From Bacteroidota bacterium (GTDB lineage: Bacteria > Bacteroidota > Bacteroidia > Flavobacteriales > Weeksellaceae), in contig JAEXBS010000006.1 in the NCBI GenBank assembly GCA_023393915.1, forward strand, positions 178,613 through 242,612: a stretch of 64,000 bases of DNA. The letters are read 5' to 3'. Position numbers and translations under genes: made by a program. Under the pieces are notes generated by a model, which worked only from the letters and a program-made list of their open reading frames with translations, did no database searches and had not been told where the DNA came from. Shown here in pieces: positions 30,737 to 39,369 of this stretch; position 1 is the stretch's first letter; every line of letters starts with the position of its first letter.

Positions 30737-33556
30737 TTAATACCAACCTCTTCTAAAATGGCTGGTTAAGGCCGAAAGGTTGAGCTGCAAGGTAAAGCGA
30801 ATTCGCTTGGCGTAATCCGGAAGCGAAGGTTCAAATCCTAGAGAAGATTGCACGGGTAAGTAAATTTCTAAGAAATCAGGAATGACCTTTACTTTGATGC
30901 CCGAGTCCCACATGAACTGAGGTTTTATTCCCTCGTTTTTGTAGACTCCTACATCAGCGTAAATATTGAAAGGTTTCCAGAGGTGGGCGTCCACTCCAAA
31001 GGTAGAGATCCACTGATCAACCGTATCTCCAATGGCGGATTTCATTCCTCCTTCGGCCTGAATGTACTGCTGAGATAATACCCCGGAAGTGGCACTTTGC
31101 CCTAAGAGACTGTAATTAAATGCGTAATTGGAGACTCTATGAATTCCGAAGTTAAATAAGTCGTTTCGTGTATTATTGGAGAAAAATACCCCTCCAAAGA
31201 GGCGGAAATGAATCTTTTTATTTTTTGCGTATTCGTAGCGGTAGGAAGCTTCTGCGGAGAGTTTTTGAAAATCGTTCATCAGCTGCAGCTGAGAGCCTAA
31301 AGAAATCTCATGAATAATTTTTCGATCCGAGTAAGCATAGCCCATGCTCCAGAGTCCGTAGCGATCGTATTTGTTTTGAGCGATCAGCTCTGGGGTTAAA
31401 TCTTTTTCATAGTGGCTGAAGGAAAAGTAGAGGGCTCGAGTAATATCACTACGAAGTACTTTGGAGAAATTAAGCTGAGAAGAAACGGAGAGTTTCTTAT
31501 AAGCTAAATTATGATCGTAGTGAAAATAAGAACCGCTGAGTCCTACTTGCCAGGAAGAGAAAAAGGCATCGGTAGGCCTAAACGTATAAGTGGCCGAGGC
31601 GGAACCGGTAAAGCTATTGGTACCCGTACTAAAGTAGGGAGCAATAGAGTAGAGGAAGGGCTGCTCAAAAAGACTTTTGTTTTTAAATCCAATACCTAAG
31701 AGAACTTTGTCGTAGGCATTGAAGGTAAGCTTAGGTTCAATGTAGATTTCATTGTACTCAGGATTCGGGATGTCTCTAAGAAGTTTTAAGCGGATTTTTT
31801 TTGTGTTGGAAAAGAGTCCTTTCGTATAGAGGTAATTGTCCCGAAAGTTGGACTCTGGGAACATGTACTCATCATTGACTAAAATCTTTTTGACCTCAGG
31901 TCTTGGAATTAAGTACTCTCCGTATAAATTCTTATTCGAAGTATCGTACCAAAAACTTCGCGTCGCGCCCTGAAAATCCTCTGAAGTAATTTTCATAGGA
32001 ATAGCCTCTCGCGTGTTTTTACGGATTTTCACCAGGTAGCCCTCATCTAATTTTTCAAATTTTTTCACTTTGAAATTAACGCGGTGCTCTTTATAAATAA
32101 AGTTTTCAAGAAAATTCGAGGAATATTTCGAGGCGCGCGTAAGGGCATCTAAAAAATCTTTCGTGTCTAGTACCTCGTCCTTATGTTCTTGCAAGTATTC
32201 TTTTAAAAAAGATTCGAATGCTTCTTTGCCCATTTTCTCAGAAATAAAATTCAATAGACTTCCCGTTTCAAAGCGGCTGATGGCCATGTCATTGAAATTA
32301 CTTAAGGTCGGATAGGAGGTTCCAATTTTCTGATCCAGATTCTGAGACACCATGTATTGGTAGGCCAGTCCGTAGCGCTCAGAGAGTTTTAATCGGGCGG
32401 CCGTAAGGTATTTTAAAGGTCGAATGCCTAGGATTTTTGCGTTTTCTGGCAAGTCGCCCAGTAGGAGTTGGTCCTTATAATGCGCATCCAAATATTGCAT
32501 TTCCAAATAACTCTGAATGCCGTTTTTAAACCAGTGGTCTGTGCTTTTTCTTGTCACCGCTGACTCTTGAATCGCTTTTTTCGAGAGAATACTAAAGTAA
32601 TCCAAATCCGACTTCTCCATATCAGAGAACATTTCAAACTTGAACTTCCAGAATTTTATATCGTCGTTTCCAAAGAAATCTTCTTGATCGTAGAATTTTT
32701 GAGTGATTAGGATTTTCTTAGGAACTTCTCCGAGTTTAGAACCTAGGAAATTAAAGTGGACAGGAAAAAGGTATTTTAAGGTCGAAGCCTCTTTTTCGTG
32801 AAGGGGATAGCCAAAGACCACTTTGCTTTTAGCATACCGGGAAAATACGTCAATGGACTGAGTAGGGAACCGAGTAATTAAAAATTCAGGATCTTCCTTT
32901 AATGAGCCTGAAAACTCATGGGGAAGGTAGAGGTCGGATTCCAAGTTGCTTTCTGAGTACCAATTTTCAGGAAGCGACAGCTTTACTGCCCAATGGTTGC
33001 CTCCACTTTGGGTTTGCTCTGTATCATTAAAATGCCGCTCTTCTGCTTCCTCGTTAACATAAAAGGGATCGGAAACCAAAAAGAAGTACTTTAAAAGCAC
33101 CTGATCCTTGTTCCAACCGTAGTGGGTAAAGGTGCTTTTGGGAAGCACAAGATGGTATTTAAGCTTTAGCTCAATGGACTCGCCAGGAGCAAGTTCGTAA
33201 GGTAAATCGATAAGAAGTTCTTCGCTGTTCAAATTTAGTAAAGAGAGGGAATCTCCTACCGATAGGTTTTCCAAATAACCCAGGTCCTCGTTTTTTGAAA
33301 AGTGGAGTTCTTTATTTCGGTCTTCAATTTTTCTTTTCGAAAGCGAAGTACCCGCCCTTCGGTAGGCGGCAATCCAATTTAATAGTTTGGCCTTTTTAAT
33401 ACTTTCCTCTTGCCGATTGTGGTAAAGAATCGTTTGATTCACCTCTAGCGTTCTTAAATCCTGGGAGAATTCAGCCTCGATACGAATAGAGTCGCTTTGC
33501 CCATAGAGTAGGCATGAGAGAAACAAAAGCAAAAAAAGAGGAGCTACTTGGCGCAT
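30737..33556 (-). CDS. M1-peptidase-like protein without zinc site, fused to outer-membrane barrel
   Basis: A 939-residue exported protein (MRQVAPLFLLLFLSCLLYGQ signal peptide). The N-terminal ~550 residues follow the M1/gluzincin aminopeptidase plan: beta domain (FTHYGWNKDQVLLKYFF), a helical region with STDHWFKNGIQSYLEMQYLD that matches the 'HxWF..G...Y.E' helix of M1 enzymes, and a later FLENFIYKEHRVNFKVKKF. However, the HExxH zinc motif is absent; the corresponding stretch reads KKAIQESAVTRKST. The C-terminal ~380 residues form repeated amphipathic beta-strands ending in an aromatic residue, as in outer-membrane barrels. It may therefore be a surface binding protein. The TTG at 33586 overlaps the promoter, so the ATG at 33556 is chosen. 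Confidence 0.82.
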   Translation of the reverse strand: MRQVAPLFLLLFLSCLLYGQSDSIRIEAEFSQDLRTLEVNQTILYHNRQEESIKKAKLLNWIAAYRRAGTSLSKRKIEDRNKELHFSKNEDLGYLENLSVGDSLSLLNLNSEELLIDLPYELAPGESIELKLKYHLVLPKSTFTHYGWNKDQVLLKYFFLVSDPFYVNEEAEERHFNDTEQTQSGGNHWAVKLSLPENWYSESNLESDLYLPHEFSGSLKEDPEFLITRFPTQSIDVFSRYAKSKVVFGYPLHEKEASTLKYLFPVHFNFLGSKLGEVPKKILITQKFYDQEDFFGNDDIKFWKFKFEMFSDMEKSDLDYFSILSKKAIQESAVTRKSTDHWFKNGIQSYLEMQYLDAHYKDQLLLGDLPENAKILGIRPLKYLTAARLKLSERYGLAYQYMVSQNLDQKIGTSYPTLSNFNDMAISRFETGSLLNFISEKMGKEAFESFLKEYLQEHKDEVLDTKDFLDALTRASKYSSNFLENFIYKEHRVNFKVKKFEKLDEGYLVKIRKNTREAIPMKITSEDFQGATRSFWYDTSNKNLYGEYLIPRPEVKKILVNDEYMFPESNFRDNYLYTKGLFSNTKKIRLKLLRDIPNPEYNEIYIEPKLTFNAYDKVLLGIGFKNKSLFEQPFLYSIAPYFSTGTNSFTGSASATYTFRPTDAFFSSWQVGLSGSYFHYDHNLAYKKLSVSSQLNFSKVLRSDITRALYFSFSHYEKDLTPELIAQNKYDRYGLWSMGYAYSDRKIIHEISLGSQLQLMNDFQKLSAEASYRYEYAKNKKIHFRLFGGVFFSNNTRNDLFNFGIHRVSNYAFNYSLLGQSATSGVLSQQYIQAEGGMKSAIGDTVDQWISTFGVDAHLWKPFNIYADVGVYKNEGIKPQFMWDSGIKVKVIPDFLEIYLPVQSSLGFEPSLPDYAKRIRFTLQLNLSALTSHFRRGWY

Positions 33557-33574
33557 TAATGGGTTTGAGAATTC

Positions 33575-33604
33575 CAAATATATCAAAATTCAGTTAACCG
33601 CAAA
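33575..33604 (-). promoter_or_regulatory. Promoter of the M1-like barrel gene (TTTG-N18-TATATTTG)
   Basis: On the minus strand TTTG (33604-33601), 18 bases, then TATATTTG (33582-33575). The chosen ATG follows 18 bases after the box. Confidence 0.65.
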
Positions 33605-33675
33605 GGGGTTTTTACACCTTCTTCAATTGCAAAGGATTTTTATTGAATACTAAGAGTTTCCGACAAGTTATAGGA

Positions 33676-33707
33676 TTAAAAAAGCCGCCTTGAGTAATCA
33701 AAGCGGC
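33676..33707 (-). terminator. Second terminator after the YceI gene
   Basis: On the minus strand GCCGC-TTTGA-ttac-TCAAG-GCGGC pairs over 9-10 bp and is followed by TTTTTT. Confidence 0.8.
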
Positions 33708-33730
33708 CTATAAAAAAAAGCTATATGAAA

Positions 33731-33749
33731 AAACACAAGGTTTGTGTTT
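33731..33749 (-). terminator. First terminator, overlapping the YceI stop codon
   Basis: On the minus strand AAACACAA-acc-TTGTGTTT is a perfect 8-bp stem followed by TTTTC. It begins inside the stop codon of the YceI gene, so it ends that mRNA almost at its stop. Confidence 0.65.
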
Positions 33750-34320
33750 ATTTTTCAGTAAGTTCAAAGTCTCCTTTGATTCTTACAAGATCAGAGATCA
33801 TTGCTTCAGGGAAGTTAGGTCCTACTCCAAAGTCTGATCTTTTGATCACTCCTAATACTTGGTATCCGTGAGTGGTTTTCTTGTTCATTGCGTTTACAGT
33901 AGATCCGCGGTAAACAAGAGTTAATTTTACTGGTTTAGTTACTCCGTGCATTAAAAGGTTTCCAGAAAGTTCGTAATAGTTCTTTCTTAGTTTTTTAAGG
34001 GAAGTAGATGTAAATGCAGCTGTTGGGTAAGTCGCTACATCAAAGAAATCAGCTGATTTTAAGTGATTGTCACGAGCTTCAATGTGAGTGTTGATAGACG
34101 CTGGATCAAATTCAAAAGTTACTTTTGAGTTAACAAAACTTTTTTCGTCCGCTTGAATCGTTAGGTTCGCAGTATCGAAGTTTCCTACGATGTCGTTAAT
34201 ACCTAAGTGAATTACTGAGAATTGAATTCTTGAGTGAGCAGCATCAGAAACTAAAGTTTTTTGAGCCATTACACTAACGGTAAAGAGCATTACTGCTACA
34301 AGTGATAAGATTTTTTTCAT
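33748..34320 (-). CDS. YceI-family periplasmic lipid-binding protein
   Basis: A 190-residue exported protein with signal peptide (MKKILSLVAVMLFTVSVMAQ). The YceI beta-barrel is recognised by DAAHSRIQFSVIHLGINDIV, VTFEFDPASINTHIEARDNH, LKSADFFDVATYPTAAFTST and YELSGNLLMHGVTKPVKLTL. The family binds polyisoprenoid or fatty-acid lipids in the periplasm; the role in Bacteroidota is not established. It is transcribed alone, with a TATCTTTG -7 box at 34374-34381 and two consecutive terminators. Confidence 0.93.
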   Translation of the reverse strand: MKKILSLVAVMLFTVSVMAQKTLVSDAAHSRIQFSVIHLGINDIVGNFDTANLTIQADEKSFVNSKVTFEFDPASINTHIEARDNHLKSADFFDVATYPTAAFTSTSLKKLRKNYYELSGNLLMHGVTKPVKLTLVYRGSTVNAMNKKTTHGYQVLGVIKRSDFGVGPNFPEAMISDLVRIKGDFELTEK

Positions 34321-34373
34321 AAGGTTTGAAATACTAAGTTGTTATAAATTTTATTGTTTTTCTAATTACTATG

Positions 34374-34381
34374 CAAAGATA
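34374..34381 (-). promoter_or_regulatory. -7 box of the YceI gene
   Basis: Minus strand TATCTTTG, full match to TAnnTTTG, about 53 bases before the start codon; no clear -33. Confidence 0.55.
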
Positions 34382-34445
34382 ATTCTTCGCTCTTCCCTAA
34401 GCATTGACCTATGTTAAGAAGCTTTTACTAAAGGTTGAATTTTTA

Positions 34446-35153
34446 TTAACTGCATTCTCCGTCCGTAGTGCAGCTCTCGCCTCCAGACAAAATTTCAAGT
34501 CCTTTATCTCCTTTTTTAAACTCATCGAAACTTTTCTCAAGTGCTCCTAGAAAAGTAGAAGGGTGCTGGGCTCCAGAAACTCCGTATTTGTCATTGAAAA
34601 TAAAGAAGGGAACAGCGCGCACTCCAATTTGACGAGCGAGTTGTTCGTCTTCTTTAATACCGTAGGCCAGATCATCGGAAGCAAGAGCCTCTAGGACTTC
34701 TTCTTTCGAAAATCCCACTTTTTTTCCTATTTCAATTAAATCTTCTTCGGAGTCAATGTTTTTTGCCTCAATGAACTGCGCTTCAAATAGGGCCTCTTCC
34801 ATTTCATTGGCCACGTTCTTTTTCTTAGCCAATTGGATCAGTAAGTGCGCCTTAAATGAATTGGCTACTTTTTGACTCTCAAAGTTAAATTCGATTCCTG
34901 CTTCTTTTCCTGCGTTGCGCGCATGGTCGTGCATCAATTTAGCCTCTTTTACGCTGATGCCTTTAGCTCTGGAAAAGAATTCAAAAGGATCGATCCTAGG
35001 ATCTGTTTTTAAAGAAGGATCAAGTTGAAAGGAATGCCATCTGATCTCAATGTCCTCTTTTGCAGAAAACTGCTCAAGGGCCTTTTCAAATTTCTTTTTT
35101 CCTACATAACAAAACGGACAACGTACGTCACTGAATATATCTACTCTCATCAT
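34446..35153 (-). CDS. DsbA/FrnE-family thiol oxidoreductase
   Basis: A 235-residue thioredoxin-fold protein of the FrnE/DSBA-like group. The active site is FSDVRCPFCYVGKKKF (Cys12, Cys15; CPFC), then a large helical insertion with LDPSLKTDPRIDPFEFFSRA and SFKAHLLIQLAKKKNVANEM, and the second half IGVRAVPFFIFNDKYGVSGA with the cis-Pro loop. There is no signal peptide, so it is cytoplasmic, like FrnE of Deinococcus (a disulfide isomerase). The C-terminal GGESCTTDGECS has two more cysteines and could be redox-active. The next in-frame Met (35150) is an equal start candidate. A TATCTTTG box lies at 35175-35182. Confidence 0.9.
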   Translation of the reverse strand: MMRVDIFSDVRCPFCYVGKKKFEKALEQFSAKEDIEIRWHSFQLDPSLKTDPRIDPFEFFSRAKGISVKEAKLMHDHARNAGKEAGIEFNFESQKVANSFKAHLLIQLAKKKNVANEMEEALFEAQFIEAKNIDSEEDLIEIGKKVGFSKEEVLEALASDDLAYGIKEDEQLARQIGVRAVPFFIFNDKYGVSGAQHPSTFLGALEKSFDEFKKGDKGLEILSGGESCTTDGECS

Positions 35154-35174
35154 TTTTTATTTTTATTTCTTCCA

Positions 35175-35182
35175 CAAAGATA
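35175..35182 (-). promoter_or_regulatory. -7 box of the FrnE-like gene
   Basis: Minus strand TATCTTTG, full match, about 22 bases before the start codon. Confidence 0.55.
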
Positions 35183-35282
35183 CGGCTCCTTATGGAGTAA
35201 AATCTTGACATTTGATAAGATACGCTCTAATTTCATTTTTTTTTAGAAAAAGAATTTTCCATTCAGCGGCCGCCTAAGGAGT

Positions 35283-35320
35283 AAAAAAATCCCCAAAGGC
35301 TTTGGCGCGCTCTGGGGATT
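35283..35320 (-). terminator. Terminator after the UMP synthase gene
   Basis: On the minus strand AATCCCCA-gagcgcgccaaagcct-TTGGGGATT forms an 8-9 bp stem followed by TTTTTT. Confidence 0.85.
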
Positions 35321-35347
35321 CTTGTAAATTATTTTTATTAGAAGCTC

Positions 35348-36709
35348 TTAGCTAAGGCTTTCTTCGTAAGCTTTCCAACCTGCAATTTTGTAATCTAACG
35401 CTGCTTTTTCTTGGTCTTCTGCTTTGTAGATTCCGCGTCCTACAATAATGAAATCAGTCATTAGAGTGGAAAACACCTTCTCAGGCGTATTGTACTGTTG
35501 CCCTTTTCCATCGCCTTTACTTTCTAGACTAACGCCTGGAGTAAAGAGTAAAAGTTCAGAAGGAACGGCGTTTTGACTCACTCCTCCAATGACATTAGGA
35601 TGGCTTAAGGCAATTTTAAGTGCTTCTTCACGGTAGTGACTGTCGGTTAGAGTTCCTTTGGAAGACATTCCTAAAATTGCAATCACCCCGCTGCTGTGAA
35701 AGAAATCCAGTGAGGAGTAGCCTCCAATCACATGAGAAGTAATGAGGTCTGCCCAATTGGATATTTTATAGGTCCCGTATCCGTATTGGAGTTCTTGAGT
35801 AGAACCAATGTCTCCAAATTTACGGTCTTCCATTAATAGGAAGTTGTGCTTTGAGGCCAAATCTACTAGAGGAAGTATGGTTTTGTCGTAATCAAAATCG
35901 GTAATAATATCTATGTGGGTTTTTAGCGCCACAATATGAGGTCCCACTTTGTCTGCAAGCGCATGCAGCTCTGCGGTAGAAAGAACGTCCGCAGAGGCAA
36001 TCAGATTGGATTTTTTCTCCAGCGCGATTTCTAAAATCTTTTTCGCCTTGGAATGATCCAATTGTTCAAGTTTCGCTTCGTAAGTAGCGCGAGCTTGTTT
36101 TTCAAATTGAACGGTATTTCCCTTTAAAAAATCCTTGATTCTTTCTATTTCATCTTGGGATAATTTTCCTACTTGAGAAAGAATCTCACAGATTTCGGTA
36201 ATGGTGAAAAGGGTATGAACGCGGTAGCCTTTCTTTTCTAGAAGTTCTTTTCCGCCTTGCTCGCGGTCTAAAACCACAACAATGTCCGAGACATTGAGTC
36301 CCGCATCTTCAATTTCTGGAAGCGTTTCTAAAAGAGAGGTTCCTGAAGTAATAACGTCTTCAACCACCAAACAATTTTGTCCTTTTTGGTAAAGCCCTTC
36401 AATTAATTTTTTCGTTCCATGGGCTTTAGCTTCCTTTCTTTTAATAATAAGAGGAAGGTAGCTTTCCAGCGACATAGCCGTAGCCATAGGGAGTGCAGCA
36501 TAAGGAACGCCACAAATCAGATCAAATTCGTCTAAAGGAACAATGTCTAGCATTCGGTTGGCTAAATCCTTAAGGATTTTTGGGTCCGAAGCCAGGGGTC
36601 TTAAGTCCACATAAAAAGGGCTTTCGATACCCGATTTTAAGGTGAATCGTCCAAATTTGATGATTTCATGTCGGTAGCATTCTAGGAAAAATTCTCTTTT
36701 GCTCTGCAT
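35348..36709 (-). CDS. pyrE-pyrF: Bifunctional UMP synthase (orotate phosphoribosyltransferase / OMP decarboxylase)
   Basis: A 453-residue fusion that carries out the last two steps of UMP synthesis. Residues 1-200 are OPRT: GRFTLKSGIESPFYVDLR, AYLPLIIKRKEAKAHGTKKL-like YLPLIIKRKEAKAHGTKKL, and the PRPP motif CLVVEDVITSGTSLLETLPE. Residues 215-453 are OMP decarboxylase with the eukaryotic-type signatures HIVALKTHIDIITDFDY, LLMEDRKFGDIGSTQELQYG (Lys and Asp of the catalytic tetrad) and YKISNWADLITSHVI, ending IIVGRGIYKAEDQEKAALDY. The order OPRT-ODCase and the ODCase type match animal UMPS rather than the separate pyrE and pyrF usual in bacteria. It has a TAAATTTG box at 36727-36734 and its own terminator. 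Confidence 0.95.
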   Translation of the reverse strand: MQSKREFFLECYRHEIIKFGRFTLKSGIESPFYVDLRPLASDPKILKDLANRMLDIVPLDEFDLICGVPYAALPMATAMSLESYLPLIIKRKEAKAHGTKKLIEGLYQKGQNCLVVEDVITSGTSLLETLPEIEDAGLNVSDIVVVLDREQGGKELLEKKGYRVHTLFTITEICEILSQVGKLSQDEIERIKDFLKGNTVQFEKQARATYEAKLEQLDHSKAKKILEIALEKKSNLIASADVLSTAELHALADKVGPHIVALKTHIDIITDFDYDKTILPLVDLASKHNFLLMEDRKFGDIGSTQELQYGYGTYKISNWADLITSHVIGGYSSLDFFHSSGVIAILGMSSKGTLTDSHYREEALKIALSHPNVIGGVSQNAVPSELLLFTPGVSLESKGDGKGQQYNTPEKVFSTLMTDFIIVGRGIYKAEDQEKAALDYKIAGWKAYEESLS

Positions 36710-36726
36710 TGATGTAAGGGTTTAGG

Positions 36727-36734
36727 CAAATTTA
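36727..36734 (-). promoter_or_regulatory. -7 box of the UMP synthase gene
   Basis: Minus strand TAAATTTG, full match to TAnnTTTG, 17 bases before the ATG. Confidence 0.55.
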
Positions 36735-36797
36735 AGTCAAAATGACCAATCTCCCAAAGCAAACTTCAGGCCTAAAGAAAAAGCCATGGGGATTGCT

Positions 36798-36805
36798 TAT
36801 ATTTG
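36798..36805 (+). promoter_or_regulatory. -7 box of the serine hydrolase gene
   Basis: TATATTTG, full match, 17 bases before the ATG at 36823. Confidence 0.55.
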
Positions 36806-36822
36806 AATTCAAATAACGATCT

Positions 36823-38379
36823 ATGAAAAAAACCTTTCTAGTAGGTAGCGTAGTTTTCTTTGCGTCTTTCTTTCAGGCGCAGCTTTCTGAAAAGGCTACC
36901 GACGAGCTCATTGAAAACACCTTAAAAGCCTTCGATGTACCGGGAATCTCGGTAGGAATTATTAAAGATTCCAAAATTGTGTACGCCAAAGGACACGGAC
37001 TCGCCTCTCTTACAAGCAAAAAAGCCATGGATGAAGAAACCCTAGTGGGAATCGCGTCCAATTCAAAAGGATTTACCGCCACAGCGCTTGCCATATTAGC
37101 AGATGAGGGAAAACTTTCTTGGAACGATAAGGTAACGAAGTTTATTCCTGAGTTTCAGATGTACGACCCTTACGTAAGTCAAAACCTTACCGTAAAGGAT
37201 TTAATTACTCATAGATCAGGCCTTGGACTGGGACAAGGCGATCTTATGTTTTTCCCAGAAGGGGGAACCATCACTTTGGATCAATTAATTCATAACGTTC
37301 GCTATCTAAAGCCCGAGAGCGGATTTAGAGAAACCCTAAACTACAACAATATCATGTTCATTGTAGCAGGAGAAGTGATTTCTAGAATTTCTGGGCTTTC
37401 TTGGGCAGAGTTTATTGAACAAAGGATTTTTGCGCCGGTTGGAATGAAATCCAGTTTTGGTTCTTACAATAGAGCAAAAGCTGTCCAAAACAAAATCGAT
37501 GCGCACGCTCCTGTTGAGGGAAAAATTGTTCAGATTCCGCACGACTGGAATGAAACCGCGAATGCAGCCGGAGGAATAATGAGTAATGTGGAGGATATGC
37601 TCATCTGGGCCGAATTCTTAATGAAAGGCTTTACTACTAAAGAGGGAAAAAAGCTGGTTTCCGATCGACAGATCCAAAGCCTTTGGCAAATTCAACAACC
37701 TAGCCCTATCGCGCTAAAGAATCCTTACGATTCTGGCTCTTATGGATACGGACTGGGATGGTTCATTTCCGATGTGAAAGGCCATAAGCAAGTACAGCAC
37801 AGTGGAGGACTTATTGGAACCGTGACGCTCTTTACTTTAATTCCGGATTTAAATCTAGGGATCGTGGTACTGACCAACCAACAAAGTGGAGCCGCTTTTA
37901 ATGCCATTACCAATACCATTAAAGATTCTTACCTTGGAATTGAAGACAGGGGATGGATTAAGACCTATAGCGAAAGAATGGAAAAAGCTTCTGAGCGCTA
38001 TGAAAAGCAAAAGAAAGAGGCTTATCAGAAAGCTAAGGACTTTGCAAAAGACAAAAATCGCGCTCTGAAAGACGAGCAGTTTGTAGGAATCTATGAAGAT
38101 CCTTGGTTTGGACAAGTAGAACTAAAAAGAGAAGGAGCGAAGCTTAGGTTTTTAAGTAAAACCTCTCCAAGACTGAAGGGAGATTTGATTCCTTATTCCC
38201 CTACCAGTTTTATCGTTCGCTTCGACGATCGTTCCTACGACGCGGATGCGTATTTTACTCTTTCAATGGATCCCGATGGGAAGGCCACCGGAGCCGAAAT
38301 GAACGCGATTTCAGATATCACCGACTTTAGCTTTGACTTCGATGATTTGGATCTAAAGAAAGTAGAAAAGGAAAAATAA
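36823..38379 (+). CDS. Secreted serine hydrolase, class C beta-lactamase fold
   Basis: A 518-residue exported protein (signal peptide MKKTFLVGSVVFFASFFQAQ). The penicillin-binding/class C beta-lactamase fold is marked by the SxxK site IASNSKGFTATALAILA (Ser79, Lys82), the YxN-type LNYNNIMFIVAGE and the third motif VQHSGGLIGTVTLF (HSGG). A C-terminal ~100-residue domain (FVGIYEDPWFGQVELKREGA) is the DUF3471-like beta domain found in this group. Members are D-aminopeptidases, esterases or unknown; resistance activity should not be assumed. It faces the SixA-like phosphatase, ending 3 bases from that gene's end. Confidence 0.9.
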   Translation: MKKTFLVGSVVFFASFFQAQLSEKATDELIENTLKAFDVPGISVGIIKDSKIVYAKGHGLASLTSKKAMDEETLVGIASNSKGFTATALAILADEGKLSWNDKVTKFIPEFQMYDPYVSQNLTVKDLITHRSGLGLGQGDLMFFPEGGTITLDQLIHNVRYLKPESGFRETLNYNNIMFIVAGEVISRISGLSWAEFIEQRIFAPVGMKSSFGSYNRAKAVQNKIDAHAPVEGKIVQIPHDWNETANAAGGIMSNVEDMLIWAEFLMKGFTTKEGKKLVSDRQIQSLWQIQQPSPIALKNPYDSGSYGYGLGWFISDVKGHKQVQHSGGLIGTVTLFTLIPDLNLGIVVLTNQQSGAAFNAITNTIKDSYLGIEDRGWIKTYSERMEKASERYEKQKKEAYQKAKDFAKDKNRALKDEQFVGIYEDPWFGQVELKREGAKLRFLSKTSPRLKGDLIPYSPTSFIVRFDDRSYDADAYFTLSMDPDGKATGAEMNAISDITDFSFDFDDLDLKKVEKEK

Positions 38380-38382
38380 GTT

Positions 38383-38874
38383 CTAGTAAAACAGGTCTTT
38401 AGGGAGATAGAAGTGAAGAAGTTTCGTTTCAGCTCCAGAAAAAAGGCTCCAGTCTTCAGTAAAGACCTGAAAGACCGCTACGGCGCAAGTGGCAAATTCT
38501 GGAGTCGTCTCGTCCAATCGATGAGCAAACTCTGAGATGGTAGGATTGTGAGAAAATAGGGCAATCGAAGAGAGATCCGAGTCCATTCTTTCAATCGTAC
38601 GGTAAAAATCTTCTAGTAGAGGTTCGTAAAGATCCTCTACTTTTTTTATTTGTGGCCGAGAGAAAGTTTCAGCAAAATAACGACAAGTCGTTAGGGCTCT
38701 TTTCGCAGGCGAAGACACAAATTGATCAATGGAGTAGTCGTGGTCCAAAAGGTATTTGGCCATCTGTCTAGCGTCCCTGTGCCCCCTTTCGTTTAAGGGA
38801 CGGTCAAAATCTTCCAGGTCCTGAGTCCAGTCACTCTTGGCGTGACGAACTAAAAAAAGAGTTTTACTATTCAC
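38383..38874 (-). CDS. SixA-like histidine phosphatase
   Basis: A 163-residue histidine phosphatase superfamily protein. The phosphorylated His is in LFLVRHAKSDWTQDLEDFDR (RHxKS), and the second motif LSSIALFSHNPTISEFA has the later catalytic His. RPLNERGHRDARQMAKYLLD is typical of the SixA group, which in E. coli dephosphorylates phosphohistidine of ArcB. The target here cannot be inferred. It runs convergently with the serine hydrolase gene; the two stop codons are only a few bases apart and no terminator lies between them. Confidence 0.9.
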   Translation of the reverse strand: MNSKTLFLVRHAKSDWTQDLEDFDRPLNERGHRDARQMAKYLLDHDYSIDQFVSSPAKRALTTCRYFAETFSRPQIKKVEDLYEPLLEDFYRTIERMDSDLSSIALFSHNPTISEFAHRLDETTPEFATCAVAVFQVFTEDWSLFSGAETKLLHFYLPKDLFY

Positions 38875-38943
38875 TTCCTTTCTGTTTTATACAAACGAAA
38901 ATAGACAAAAAAAGTTTTCGAAAGACAAAAATGAAAAAAATCG

Positions 38944-38951
38944 TAAATTTG
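38944..38951 (+). promoter_or_regulatory. -7 box of ruvX, leaderless arrangement
   Basis: TAAATTTG, then CACG, then the ATG at 38956. Full match to TAnnTTTG, four bases from the start. Confidence 0.6.
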
Positions 38952-38955
38952 CACG

Positions 38956-39369
38956 ATGGCACAACTCATGGCACTCGACTACGGAAAGAAACGCTCGGGA
39001 CTCGCGGCAACAGATGATTTACAGCTGATTGCCTCAGGACTCACCACAGTGGAGACTCCAAAATTAATGGATTTTTTTAGTCGCTATTTTTCTTCCAATT
39101 CCGTAGAGGCGCTGGTGGTAGGGCTTCCTATTGATTTAAGAGGGAACCTATCGGAGGTGGAGAAAGACATTTTGGTCTTTATTGAAGGGTTCCAAAAGGC
39201 TTTCCCAGACATAGAAGTGCACCGTTTGGACGAGCGATTCACTTCCAAACTGGCCTCGATGTACATCTCTCAGAGTGGAAAATCCAAAAAGGAAAGACAG
39301 AAGAAAGAGCTGATTGACCAGGTAAGTGCTACAATTATTTTACAGAATTTTTTAGATAAAAAGAAATGA
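38956..39369 (+). CDS. ruvX: RuvX/YqgF-type Holliday junction resolvase or rRNA maturation nuclease
   Basis: A 137-residue RNase H-fold protein. MALDYGKKRSGLAATDDLQL carries the first catalytic Asp and the GxxR.G signature, VEALVVGLPIDLRGNLSEVE the second acidic region, and VHRLDERFTSKLASM the DERxTS motif. RuvX is implicated in 16S rRNA 5' end maturation in E. coli (YqgF) and in Holliday junction cleavage by other members. It overlaps def by four bases (ATGA), so both are translated together. The box TAAATTTG ends 4 bases before its ATG. Confidence 0.93.
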   Translation: MAQLMALDYGKKRSGLAATDDLQLIASGLTTVETPKLMDFFSRYFSSNSVEALVVGLPIDLRGNLSEVEKDILVFIEGFQKAFPDIEVHRLDERFTSKLASMYISQSGKSKKERQKKELIDQVSATIILQNFLDKKK

